From an uncultured Nitrospiraceae bacterium (GTDB lineage: Bacteria; Nitrospirota; Thermodesulfovibrionia; Thermodesulfovibrionales; SM23-35), in contig CAKZPA010000049.1 of NCBI GenBank assembly GCA_937138415.1, positions 1 through 42,119 on the forward strand: a stretch of DNA of 42,119 nucleotides, written 5' to 3'. The notes below the pieces were generated by a model that saw only the letters and a program-made list of their open reading frames with translations, did not search any database and was not told where the DNA came from. This document shows, piece after piece, positions 8,050-16,163 of this stretch; position 1 is the stretch's first letter, and every line of letters starts with the position of its first letter. The position numbers were made by a program, and so were the translations under genes.

Positions 8050-10302
8050 TTACGGCGAGCGAATCGCTCTGTCTTTCAGGGCGCGCGCGAGATCGAGCAC
8101 TCTGCGATCCTCCACGATATCTTCGAGACGGAGAGGCATCTTCTGTATCCAGTTCGGGTGCTCGTCGACCGTGCCGGGCAGATTCTGCTGATCGAGCGTG
8201 CCGATCACGTCGTCGAGGCTCACGGCGAGGAGTTTGCAGGGTGTCATGGAAAGGTACCGATAGATGGCGAGGCAAAGCTCGGGCGACAAATCTGACGCGA
8301 GATAGGAACGCTCATCGGCATCGCGAGGAATGAGTCCATACGCACGCAAGGCTGAAAGAATGAGATGCCGGTCGCGCTCCCTGTCGCGTATCATTTTCCG
8401 CTCGACCTCATCCCGATAGGTACCGAGTCTCCTCCGCACCTCTATGTCTCTCCCCCTCCAGAACCCGCGGAGCGTCGGGAGGTCGTGAGTGGTCACCGCG
8501 CAGAGCGCCATCTCGGGATATTGCTCCGGCGCGAGGAAGGACGGATCAGGATAGCGCCGCTCGAAATAGAAGAGCCGGTACGAGAGCATCCCGAATCGTT
8601 TGAGCGATTCCCGCACATTCTCGCCGATCGTCCCGAGGTCTTCTGCCACGACGAGCGTCTTATGCCGCGCACTTTCGAGCGCAACAATTCTGAGGAGGTC
8701 CTCGTACGGCTGCTCCACGTAAGCGCCGTCCCTCGCCGCCATGCCGCGGGGTATCCAGAACAGTCTGAAAAGACCGAGCGCGTGGTCGATTCTGACCGCA
8801 CCAAAGTATTTCATGTTCTGTCGTACCGTCCGAATGAACAGCTCGTATCCCCTTTCCTTCAAACGCTCGGGGATGACGGGGGGGAATCCCCACCTCTGCC
8901 CGTCGGGACTGAAATCGTCTGGTGGTGCGCCCACGTCGGCACCGCTCGCCATGACTTCTCTCTGCCCCCACGCGTCGCTCCCGCCCCCCACTGAGCCGAC
9001 AGCGATGTCGCCATAAAGCCCTATGCACAGTCCGCGTTCCTGAATCTCACGAGAAAGTTCCTTCAACTGCGTATCGATGAGCCACTGCACGTACTTGTGG
9101 AAGAGGACGTCCCTCTCGTGTGTCTTCCTGAACGCCGCAACCATCGGACTATTCCGGTCGCGATACTCCTCGGGCCAGTCCTCCCAGGAGGATCCGAACC
9201 GTCGACGCTCCATATGGACACGGAGAGCCATGAAGAGAGCGAACGAGTCGAGCGCCTCGCCCTCGTGCTTCACGTATTCTTCAAATGCTCTCCCCCTTTT
9301 CGTCTTCTTCCCGTAATCGCTCTCCATGAAGCGATCGAAGGCTTTTTTCAAAAGATTCGTTTTGAGCGCCGCGACCGCTTCGTAGTCGATAAGCTCTCTC
9401 TCGCGCAGGACATCGACGCGCGAACGAAACTTCTTCGCGAGGAGCTTTTTTCGTATCTCCTCCGATGAAGCGACGTCGGGTATCCGATGGATGTCGAGGT
9501 AGATGAAGTTCCGGTAGAACCTGCTGATCGGCGCGTAGGGGCTCACGCCGAATGGCGACGTGTTGGGAATCGCGTGCAGAGGATTGATGCCGACGAAGCT
9601 GCCGCCAACGCCTGCCAGCCATTCGACGAGCAGTCTCAGATCCGAAAAATCGCCGACCCCCCAATTCTGCTTCGACCGCACCGCGTACAGATTGATCGAG
9701 ACGCCCCACGCGTTCTTCTCTCTCAACTCGTCAGGCATGTAGCAGGCATCGGGAGCGAGGATGAGCCTGGACTTTAGAACGAACCGTCGCGAGTTGCCGG
9801 GGAAGATTTCTTCGGCATGTTCGCACGTAATGCGCACGGTGTAATAACCGATATCCCGCTCCACGGCGTCGACGAGCTCGATACGAACGTACCGAACACC
9901 GTCTATCCATTGTTCTCCGAGAATCGGCGGACTCGAGAGGACGATCGGGGCAGCGGAAACGCCTCGCCGCTGTGCCCGCTCCTCGGGATCGATGCGCCAT
10001 GCGATGGTCAGCGCCGATTCTTTCCCCGGAGCGATAGGAAGACAGATCGGTATCGCGCGGGGCCGAGCATTCACGGACATCACCCTCACCGGCGCGACGC
10101 ACTGTGTCCACGGTTTCGACCGTCTCGAGCGGATTTCCCTGAGAAGGGTATCCGAAGAACCGACGTCGATGCCCATCGCCTCGAGAATTGCCTTCTTCGT
10201 CTCGATCGTCGTCACGTGCTTTCTCCCGGCGATGTCCCAATACTCGGGCGAAATGCCACACAACGCGGCCAGCTCGGCAATCAGTTCCTCACGATCACTC
10301 AT
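8050..10302 (-). CDS. malQ: 4-alpha-glucanotransferase
   Basis: This 750-residue GH77 amylomaltase transfers maltosyl and longer units between alpha-1,4-glucans in glycogen and maltodextrin turnover. Visible family motifs include NWGVGDFSDL, the nucleophile region RIDHALGLFRLFWIP, the acid/base region VVAEDLGTIGENVRE and TTHDLPTLRGFW. An N-terminal ~150-residue extension carries a beta-sandwich like the MalQ N-domain of enteric enzymes. The ATG at 10302 has a modest GAGAG site. It is transcribed toward glgC and divergent from the cobalamin uptake genes. A TATAAT element in the 100-bp divergent gap (10336-10341, plus strand) could serve btuF. Confidence 0.95.
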   Translation of the reverse strand: MSDREELIAELAALCGISPEYWDIAGRKHVTTIETKKAILEAMGIDVGSSDTLLREIRSRRSKPWTQCVAPVRVMSVNARPRAIPICLPIAPGKESALTIAWRIDPEERAQRRGVSAAPIVLSSPPILGEQWIDGVRYVRIELVDAVERDIGYYTVRITCEHAEEIFPGNSRRFVLKSRLILAPDACYMPDELREKNAWGVSINLYAVRSKQNWGVGDFSDLRLLVEWLAGVGGSFVGINPLHAIPNTSPFGVSPYAPISRFYRNFIYLDIHRIPDVASSEEIRKKLLAKKFRSRVDVLRERELIDYEAVAALKTNLLKKAFDRFMESDYGKKTKRGRAFEEYVKHEGEALDSFALFMALRVHMERRRFGSSWEDWPEEYRDRNSPMVAAFRKTHERDVLFHKYVQWLIDTQLKELSREIQERGLCIGLYGDIAVGSVGGGSDAWGQREVMASGADVGAPPDDFSPDGQRWGFPPVIPERLKERGYELFIRTVRQNMKYFGAVRIDHALGLFRLFWIPRGMAARDGAYVEQPYEDLLRIVALESARHKTLVVAEDLGTIGENVRESLKRFGMLSYRLFYFERRYPDPSFLAPEQYPEMALCAVTTHDLPTLRGFWRGRDIEVRRRLGTYRDEVERKMIRDRERDRHLILSALRAYGLIPRDADERSYLASDLSPELCLAIYRYLSMTPCKLLAVSLDDVIGTLDQQNLPGTVDEHPNWIQKMPLRLEDIVEDRRVLDLARALKDRAIRSP

Positions 10303-10404
10303 CTCTCAAGCTCCAGCCATGTCCATATGTTCGTATATAATACCCCATACTCAGATGCCGAAACGGCGTGTACCATTCTTCGATGGAGGAGAAAAACGGC
10401 GAGC

Positions 10405-11229
10405 ATGACGCGAATCGCGGTGTGCATCGTTATCCTCGCCACCTTCGCCTTTCCTCTCGCGTGCGATGCCGAGACGCCGGGGCGCATCGTCTCTCTCGCC
10501 CCGAACGTGACGGAGATTCTCTTCGCTCTGGGTCTCGGGGACAGGATCGCAGGGGTCACGACGTTCTGCGATTATCCCGAGGAAGCCAAGCGGAAGCCGA
10601 ACGTCGGCGGCATATCGAATCCATCCCTCGAACGACTGGTCGCCCTGAAGCCGGATATGGTGATCGTCTCGACAGACGGCAACCCCAAAGTTTTCGCGGA
10701 AAGGGTCCGGTCACATGGGATACCGACCTTCGTCTTCAGAGCACGAACGTTGCGGGAACTCCCGTCTGCGATCCGGGAACTCGGTTCGGCTCTCGGCGTC
10801 CCGGAGAGGGCTGACCACCTCGCTCAGAACATAGGGCTCGCGCTTTCCACTCGATTCGCCCGGCACTCTCCCGCTTCGCAGGGGAAAAAAGTCCTCTTCG
10901 TCATCTGGCCGGAACCGTTGATTGTTGCCGGTCCGGGCACGGCCATCGACGATGCAATGAAACTTCTCGGGTACCGGAATATCGCGGCGGATTCTCGTTC
11001 CCCGTATCCGAAATACGCGGTCGAACAGGTGATTCTCCAATCGCCCGATGCGATCTTCTTCGGCAAGGGACATCGAGACATGGAACCCTTGTCCCGTGGC
11101 CTCCTCAAGAAACTGTCGGGTGTGACGGCAGTGAAAGATCGGCACGTTTTCTTCGTCAGCGACCGTCTCTACCGGCTCGGGCCGCGGGTCGTCGAAGGTA
11201 TCGAGGAATTGGCGGCATGTCTCGAGTGA
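10405..11229 (+). CDS. btuF: cobalamin-type ABC transporter substrate-binding protein
   Basis: This is a periplasmic class III solute-binding protein (274 residues) of the BtuF/FhuD type. A signal peptide (TRIAVCIVILATFAFPLACDA) is followed by RIVSLAPNVTEILFALG and GVTTFCDYPEEAK, which are characteristic of cobalamin-binding BtuF proteins. The start at 10405 is set by GGAGGAG at 10385-10391 and the signal peptide; the frame is open further upstream but that part lacks homology-like character. Its last 13 bases overlap the permease start, so the two are translationally coupled. The ligand could be cobalamin, cobinamide or a siderophore; the YPEE motif favours corrinoid. Confidence 0.85.
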   Translation: MTRIAVCIVILATFAFPLACDAETPGRIVSLAPNVTEILFALGLGDRIAGVTTFCDYPEEAKRKPNVGGISNPSLERLVALKPDMVIVSTDGNPKVFAERVRSHGIPTFVFRARTLRELPSAIRELGSALGVPERADHLAQNIGLALSTRFARHSPASQGKKVLFVIWPEPLIVAGPGTAIDDAMKLLGYRNIAADSRSPYPKYAVEQVILQSPDAIFFGKGHRDMEPLSRGLLKKLSGVTAVKDRHVFFVSDRLYRLGPRVVEGIEELAACLE

Positions 11230-12188
11230 GTAGCATCTTTTTTCTGCTTCTTGCCATCCTCGTTATCGCGCTCTCGCTGCTCCTCGGATCGCACAGCATC
11301 AACCCGCTTCACCTCAGCGCGCCCGAACGGGAAATTCTCGTCGCTGTCCGACTTCCGAGAGTCATCACCGCTTTATTGATGGGAATGGCTTTAGGAACGT
11401 CTGGTGCTGTCCTGCAGGGTCTCGTGCGGAATCCTCTTGCCGACCCTTACATCCTCGGCATTTCGAGCGGAGCCGCCCTCTCGGCGTCCATCGGCCTCCT
11501 TGTGGGCGTGTACGTCTTCGGCACATTCAGCATACCGCTCAGCGCGTTCTTCGGGGCATCGCTCATCAGCGCGATCGTCGGTATTTTAAGTTGGCGGAGG
11601 GGCACGATTCTGCCGGAACGGTTGCTCCTTGCCGGCGTGGGACTCAGCTTTCTGCTCCATGCGGTCATCATGCTCCTGATCAGCGTGTCGTCTCAGGAGG
11701 GCATCAGGAGGACCGTTCTCTGGGTATCGGGCGATCTCTCGCTCGCGGACTGGCCGCTCCTCCCCTACGGTTCCGTTTTCATCCTCGGCGGTTTCTTCCT
11801 CTCCGTCTTTCGCGCCAAGGCGCTCAACGCTCTCTTGCTCGGTGACGAGATCGCGCACAGTCTCGGATTCGCCGTGCACAGGGAACGACTGATCCTCTTC
11901 GTCGCAATTTCCCTCATGACCTCGGCATCCGTCGCCCTCGGCGGGATAATCGGGTTCATCGGGCTCGTCGTACCGCATATGGTGCGATTCTTCGCGGGAG
12001 CCGACAACAGACTGGTCATTCCGCTGTCGGCCCTCTACGGAGGGGTTTTTCTGTGCGGTGCCGATTTGATCGGAAGGTCGGTTCTGCCGCCGATGGAGAT
12101 TCCCTCCGGCATCGTCACGGCTCTCGTCGGTTCCCCTTACTTCCTCTATCTTTTGAGTAAAAGGAATATATTGACGGTCTCGTCCTGA
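11217..12188 (+). CDS. btuC: FecCD/BtuC-family ABC permease
   Basis: The 323-residue inner-membrane permease is predicted to have about nine to ten helices. Family motifs present are VRLPRVITALLMGMALGTSGAV, RNPLADPYILGISSGA, and IGFIGLVVPHMVR near the coupling loop. It starts inside the end of the binding protein, giving a two-gene unit. No ATPase (BtuD) follows: the next gene lies on the opposite strand. The pair must therefore borrow an ATPase encoded elsewhere. The C-terminus (KRNILTVSS) is slightly shorter than in most homologues but all helices seem to be present. Confidence 0.92.
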   Translation: MSRVSSIFFLLLAILVIALSLLLGSHSINPLHLSAPEREILVAVRLPRVITALLMGMALGTSGAVLQGLVRNPLADPYILGISSGAALSASIGLLVGVYVFGTFSIPLSAFFGASLISAIVGILSWRRGTILPERLLLAGVGLSFLLHAVIMLLISVSSQEGIRRTVLWVSGDLSLADWPLLPYGSVFILGGFFLSVFRAKALNALLLGDEIAHSLGFAVHRERLILFVAISLMTSASVALGGIIGFIGLVVPHMVRFFAGADNRLVIPLSALYGGVFLCGADLIGRSVLPPMEIPSGIVTALVGSPYFLYLLSKRNILTVSS

Positions 12189-12189
12189 C

Positions 12190-12204
12190 GGCGGCGATGC
12201 CGCC
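12190..12204. terminator. hairpin between convergent genes
   Basis: GGCGGC-GAT-GCCGCC sits just past the permease stop and between two convergent genes, where a shared terminator would be expected. Neither strand has a T-tract after the stem, so termination activity is only a suggestion. Confidence 0.3.
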
Positions 12205-12217
12205 GAGAACCTCGATC

Positions 12218-12382
12218 TTACGAAATCTTCTTCCTGACCGTCTTGACCGCTTTGGCAACTTTCTTTTCGGCGGACTTCGCCGTCTTCGCGATCTGCTTCT
12301 TCACGGATTTAACCTGCTTCTTGACATTCTTCTTGACCGCTTTCGCCTGCTTCGCCACCTTTTTCCCGATCTTCGTCGCCAT
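12218..12382 (-). CDS. lysine/alanine-rich histone H1-like small protein
   Basis: A 54-residue ORF on the minus strand reads MATKIGKKVAKQAKAVKKNV and continues with the same K/A/V repeat, ending in KKIS. About two fifths of residues are lysine and there is almost no acidic residue, as in the C-terminal tails of bacterial histone H1-like (Hc1/AlgP-type) proteins. GGGAGG lies seven bases before the ATG, which strongly supports expression. It probably binds nucleic acid and compacts or coats DNA. A low-complexity reading frame is possible as an artefact, but the ribosome site and clean stop argue against that. Confidence 0.75.
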   Translation of the reverse strand: MATKIGKKVAKQAKAVKKNVKKQVKSVKKQIAKTAKSAEKKVAKAVKTVRKKIS

Positions 12383-12480
12383 TTCGTCCTCCCGTCCTTT
12401 TTTACAACGCCAAAATCCTAACAGGAAGCAATCGTGAAGTCAATCGCATATGAAGAGCAGGCTGCCGAAAACATGACATA

Positions 12481-12568
12481 CCGTGTCACCCTGAACGAGG
12501 TGAGAGGTCTCAATAGATTGAAAAGGCGAGATTGTTCGTCCGACTCAGGCGGATTCGGAATGACACGG
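12481..12568. repeat. 88-bp intergenic repeat with terminal inverted repeats
   Basis: The segment begins CCGTGTCA and ends TGACACGG, a perfect 8-bp inverted terminus. The similarity continues inward imperfectly (CCCTGAACGAGGTGAG against TTCCGAATCCGCCTGAG on the other strand). This is the style of the short dispersed GTCA-type repeats in environmental bacteria and resembles a MITE or palindromic repeat. No protein is encoded. The rest of the 12383-12687 gap holds nothing I recognise. Confidence 0.5.
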
Positions 12569-12687
12569 AGCAATGCATTCGGAAGAACGTTTGCCGTGTG
12601 TCCTTTTCTTTTTCAACAACCCAATTGGCACCCTTCTGATCTGATCTCCATCCGGGCTGGATGAAACGTACGGAGAACACCAAGCGT

Positions 12688-13290
12688 TCACATTGCAATC
12701 CCGCGGCGTGGTGCGATAAGCGTTTCAAAAATGCTTCGTGATTTTTTCTCGATCTCCTCGTGCAGGTTTTTCCCATGTGCGTCCATGGTCACGATCGCAG
12801 GGAAATCGTTCACCTCGAGAATCCACATCGCCTCCGCCATCCCGAACTCCTCCAGCTTCCAGACGCCCGCCACCTTTGTCACCCTTTCGGCAAGATAGAC
12901 CGCCGCTCCGCCGATCGCCTGCAGATAGACACATCCGTGCTCTTTCAATGCGTCGAGCGTTTTCGCACCCATCCCACCCTTACCCATGACCCCGCGCATC
13001 CCATAGTCGGCGATGACCTGCGCCGTGTACCTCTCGACTCTCATGCTCGTCGTCGGCCCAGCGGCAAAGACCTGATACCCTTCGGGAGTTTTCTTGACAA
13101 TCGGCCCGCAGTGGTAGAGAACGCTCCCCCTCAGATCGAACGGGATATGTGCTGCGGGAGGTCTCTCGTCGAACAGGTACCTGTGCATCCTATCCCTCCC
13201 CGTCGCGATCATCCCTTGAAGAGAGATGACATCTCCTATTCGCAGGGACACCGCATCCTCTTTCGTCATGGGCAGGCGAATCGATTTCAC
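12688..13290 (-). CDS. class I fumarate hydratase, beta subunit
   Basis: This 200-residue subunit corresponds to the C-terminal domain of class I, [4Fe-4S] fumarases and the tartrate dehydratase beta chain. It interconverts fumarate and malate in the TCA cycle together with the alpha subunit just upstream. Motifs include GPTTSMRVERYT, GKGGMG and AIGGAAVYLA. I place the start at a GTG (13290), giving VKSIRLPMTKEDAVSLRIGD, the usual N-terminus of the family. The frame stays open upstream only because it runs through a repeat whose translation (FEIQNSK) is not conserved. The alpha-subunit stop is 11 bp away. Confidence 0.9.
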   Translation of the reverse strand: MKSIRLPMTKEDAVSLRIGDVISLQGMIATGRDRMHRYLFDERPPAAHIPFDLRGSVLYHCGPIVKKTPEGYQVFAAGPTTSMRVERYTAQVIADYGMRGVMGKGGMGAKTLDALKEHGCVYLQAIGGAAVYLAERVTKVAGVWKLEEFGMAEAMWILEVNDFPAIVTMDAHGKNLHEEIEKKSRSIFETLIAPRRGIAM

Positions 13291-13298
13291 ATGATGGC

Positions 13299-13345
13299 TC
13301 GTCAACTTTGAATTCTGTATTTCGAATTTTGAATATCGTAGATCA
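13299..13345. repeat. AT-rich simple repeat at the fumarase gene junction
   Basis: The alpha/beta junction contains an AT-rich run built from GAATTC/GAATTTTGAAT units. In the reverse sense it translates as IQNSK-type peptides in two frames. Such runs are common intergenic filler in environmental genomes. Here the run supplies the last ~13 codons of the alpha subunit and the apparent upstream extension of the beta subunit. Confidence 0.55.
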
Positions 13346-14180
13346 GCCGCGCCCTCCTGTCCGCCCAGCACGCAACAGACACATCGACGAAATAGGTTGC
13401 AGGATGACGGTAATTCACGGCAATTTTGACTGCAAGCGCCGTCGTTCTCCCCCCGAGCCCCACGGGGCCGATGTTGAGCGCATTGACATCGTCCCGGATC
13501 GTCTTTTCAAGCCTCGCGAGGATGGGGTGCCTATTCGCATCGTCGAGCCTCCGCAGGAGCTGCTCCTTCGAAAGGCGTGTGACCTGATCCCTCGTCGCCC
13601 CAACCCCCACGCCGATGATATAAGGCGGACAGCCTCTCCCCTGTGCCTTCTGGACTGCGTCGAGGACGCACTTCCGCACGCCGTCGAGTTCCCTCTCCGC
13701 GAACAACGCCTCATCGGGCAATTTGTACGTCTGCCCGATGTTCTCAGACCCGGAGCCTTTGAGCATGAGATCGATGATCAGTCTATTGCCCCTCGCCTCG
13801 TCGCAGTATATGACGGGGAAGCCGGTCCCGGTATTGTCCTCGGAGTTTTTTTCGGTGAGGGTATCGACCGCGTTGGGACGCAAAGGAACTGCGCGGGTCG
13901 CCAGCTTCGTTCCCTTCACAATGGTGTTTTTGACCTCTCGATAGCTGACACACGCTGGAATCCGCAGGAAAAAAACAGGGATGCCCGTATCCTGGCAGAG
14001 CGGCCGGGCCGATTTCGAAGCCGCGCGGATATTCTCGAGGATCACCGAAAGCGCCAGCGACGCCCTCGATCCTTTCGCCTCATGAGACCGGGCAATCGAG
14101 AGCGCATTGACGACATCGGGGGGGAGTGACGTGGCCGCCTTCCGGTACAGCTCCACGACGGCGTCGTCCAGAGCACTCAT
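13302..14180 (-). CDS. class I fumarate hydratase, alpha subunit
   Basis: This 292-residue subunit carries the iron-sulfur cluster region of class I fumarase: CQDTGIPVFF (first cluster Cys), LKGSGSENIG, and GRGCPPYIIGVGVGATRDQ. With the beta subunit it makes a heteromeric oxygen-sensitive fumarase. The conserved core ends at VACWADRRA. The final YDIQNSKYRIQS is encoded by the AT-rich repeat and is probably an accidental extension. The ATG at 14180 has no convincing Shine-Dalgarno site, but the neighbouring gene stops only 20 bp upstream, so translation may be coupled. Confidence 0.92.
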   Translation of the reverse strand: MSALDDAVVELYRKAATSLPPDVVNALSIARSHEAKGSRASLALSVILENIRAASKSARPLCQDTGIPVFFLRIPACVSYREVKNTIVKGTKLATRAVPLRPNAVDTLTEKNSEDNTGTGFPVIYCDEARGNRLIIDLMLKGSGSENIGQTYKLPDEALFAERELDGVRKCVLDAVQKAQGRGCPPYIIGVGVGATRDQVTRLSKEQLLRRLDDANRHPILARLEKTIRDDVNALNIGPVGLGGRTTALAVKIAVNYRHPATYFVDVSVACWADRRARLIYDIQNSKYRIQS

Positions 14181-14200
14181 GGGAGGTATTATATCGCACG

Positions 14201-14911
14201 TCACGGCGAAAATATCCTGAAGAGGAGAAAGGTGACCGAAGCGCCCATGAGGCTGCCGAGCACTGCCTCCCAGACTGTGTGCGCCTTCGACGATACGCGG
14301 CTGTGAGCGACGATGATCGCTATGACGAGGAAGAGAAGGGATGCGACGAAATTCTCGGTCAGATACGTCGTCGCGACCCATGCCGAAAAAGCGAGTGCGG
14401 CGTGCCCACTCGGCATCCCCCCGCGCAGAGGAAGCCCTTTTCCGAAATACGCCTTTGCGATGATCACGAGGATCAGGACGATAACGAGTGCGATGAGAGC
14501 GATCTCTTCCTTCGTGTGTTTGGCAACCGTGATGCCCGTCTGGAACGCGTTCACGAGGTATGGGAACAGGATAATGTACCCGATGACGGCCACCCCGAAT
14601 ACCGTCACCAAAACGGCGCCCGCAGCGATATCTTTCGCGATGCGGGCCTTCTCGCTCATTTCGGGGGATACCATATCGACGAGCGCTTCGATTGCCGTGT
14701 TGAACATTTCGGCGAGGAGGACCGCGATGACCGAGAGTGCGATGATGAGGAACTCCATGCGCGTGACACCGAGCACATAGCTGAGAAGCAAGACGGCTGC
14801 TGCGCTGAAGTAGTGGTACCGGAGATGCCGTTGCGTACGCGCGGCGTGGAGAATGCCCTCGATCGCACAGTTCGCGCTCTTCCACCACTGGCTGAACGGC
14901 GTAGGGCTCAT
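14201..14911 (-). CDS. diacylglycerol/undecaprenol kinase fused to PAP2 phosphatase
   Basis: The 236-residue membrane protein joins two lipid enzymes. Residues ~1-125 are a DgkA-type kinase with the signature MFNTAIEALVDMVSPE. Residues ~130-236 are a PAP2 phosphatase with KGLPLRGGMPSGHAALAFS and AHSRVSSKAHTVWEAVLG. DgkA-type enzymes phosphorylate diacylglycerol or undecaprenol, and PAP2 domains remove lipid-linked phosphates, so the fusion may balance the undecaprenyl-phosphate pool. The PAP2 half is compact. The start codon overlaps the stop of the upstream aminotransferase-like gene by 4 bp (ATGA), so the genes are coupled. Confidence 0.9.
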   Translation of the reverse strand: MSPTPFSQWWKSANCAIEGILHAARTQRHLRYHYFSAAAVLLLSYVLGVTRMEFLIIALSVIAVLLAEMFNTAIEALVDMVSPEMSEKARIAKDIAAGAVLVTVFGVAVIGYIILFPYLVNAFQTGITVAKHTKEEIALIALVIVLILVIIAKAYFGKGLPLRGGMPSGHAALAFSAWVATTYLTENFVASLLFLVIAIIVAHSRVSSKAHTVWEAVLGSLMGASVTFLLFRIFSP

Positions 14912-16074
14912 CCTCTGACGGAGAGAACTCTCTCCATTTCTTTTAACAAGAGCGCATTCTCACGGTGAGACTTTACGGCGATGCACAAGTAAGACCCATC
15001 GAGCCCCGGCACACCGGTGCACTCGGGCACGAGCATCCCCCGGCGCATGAGCTCTCGGGAAATCTCGGCTGCCCGCTCTGTCCGCAGGAGATAGAAGTGC
15101 GCGTCCGACCTGCAGAAATCAATGCCGAGTCGTCTGAATCCTCTTTCGAGAAACCGTTTTTCCTCCGCGACGAGTGTCATAGTCCTCTTCCTGTAGGCCT
15201 TATCTTTGAGTACTACGGCGGCGGCTTGCTGCGCCAAGCTATTCACCGTCCATGGCACCCTTTGACCTCTCAGGCGCTCGCATATCTCGACAGGGAAGAT
15301 GCCGTATCCGACGCGTAATCCGGCAAGCGAAAAAAAATAGGACATCGATCGCAAAACGATCAGGCGAGGATTGCGCGTTACCATTCCGGCGAGCGAGGGA
15401 GCGCCTTGTACAAAGTCGAGGAATGCTTCGTCCACGACGAGGTAGCAGCCGAGATCCATCGCCGCATCGGCGATCGTGTCCAACGCGGATTTCTCGAGGA
15501 GTCTCCCCGTCGGATAGTTGGGATTGCAGAGGAAAGCGAGACAATTCCGATCTCCGAATAAATCGACGCCTGTCATGACATCGCCATTGTGAACCCCGCC
15601 TTCCGCAGAGGAAAGCGCTGAGCGTTCTCCCTTCGACAGTTCGGCCATCCTGCGAATGAACCCTCCGACGTCGAGCACAAAATCATTCTCTCGCGCCAAA
15701 GGGAAATGGATGACCGCTGTCTGACCGCTTTTTCGGCAGATCAGTTCGTACTCGCCGCGCGTCGGGACAGGGATGAGAACGCGTCTCGGCGCGATCACCG
15801 CGGCGATCAGCGCCAAGAGATCGGTGCTCCCGTTACCGCACAAGATCGTTTCAGGTGCGAGGTTATGGTACTGCGCAAGCCGCTTCCGCAAACGGAGTGC
15901 CTCGGTATCAGGATGGCGGTGGAGAAACTTGAGGTATCGGCGGACTTCCGCCTTTGCTTTGGCAGATACACCGAGAGGATTGACAGGCGAGCTGAAATCG
16001 ATGATTTTCCGCTCCGGAACGTTCAACTCAGTTGCGAGACGATAAATGTCCATGGGAGGAATTGGTCGGTTCAT
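14908..16074 (-). CDS. CobD/HisC-like fold-type I aminotransferase homologue lacking the PLP lysine
   Basis: The 388-residue protein is a clear member of the HisC/CobD group: ILCGNGSTDLLALI, CNPNYPTG, VVDEAFLDF (pyridine-binding Asp) and GLRVGYG (phosphate-binding Arg). CobD makes aminopropanol phosphate for cobalamin, which would fit the btuFC genes 3 kb away; HisC makes histidinol phosphate. The Schiff-base motif normally reads SMTKFxALAGLR, but here it is SMSYFFSLAGLR: tyrosine (TAT) replaces lysine, a change needing at least two base substitutions. The frame is intact across this site. As a classical PLP transaminase or decarboxylase it should be inactive. The start ATG at 16074 has a weak ribosome site. 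Confidence 0.85.
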   Translation of the reverse strand: MNRPIPPMDIYRLATELNVPERKIIDFSSPVNPLGVSAKAKAEVRRYLKFLHRHPDTEALRLRKRLAQYHNLAPETILCGNGSTDLLALIAAVIAPRRVLIPVPTRGEYELICRKSGQTAVIHFPLARENDFVLDVGGFIRRMAELSKGERSALSSAEGGVHNGDVMTGVDLFGDRNCLAFLCNPNYPTGRLLEKSALDTIADAAMDLGCYLVVDEAFLDFVQGAPSLAGMVTRNPRLIVLRSMSYFFSLAGLRVGYGIFPVEICERLRGQRVPWTVNSLAQQAAAVVLKDKAYRKRTMTLVAEEKRFLERGFRRLGIDFCRSDAHFYLLRTERAAEISRELMRRGMLVPECTGVPGLDGSYLCIAVKSHRENALLLKEMERVLSVRG

Positions 16075-16163
16075 TCTCTGATATATTTCCCCACTACCAT
16101 TCGATCCCCATTAAGTATACCCGAACACACCGGCATGTTAAACTACCGCGTAAAAGAGCCTGT

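Noticed and set aside
9817-10404. N-terminal extension of the BtuF frame
   Set aside because: The upstream part is antisense to malQ and lacks protein character; the signal peptide and ribosome site fix the start at 10405.
14181-14888. Large N-terminal extension of the fumarase alpha frame
   Set aside because: It overlaps the DgkA-PAP2 gene in another frame and is Arg/His-rich shadow sequence; family N-terminus begins at MSALDDAVVELY.
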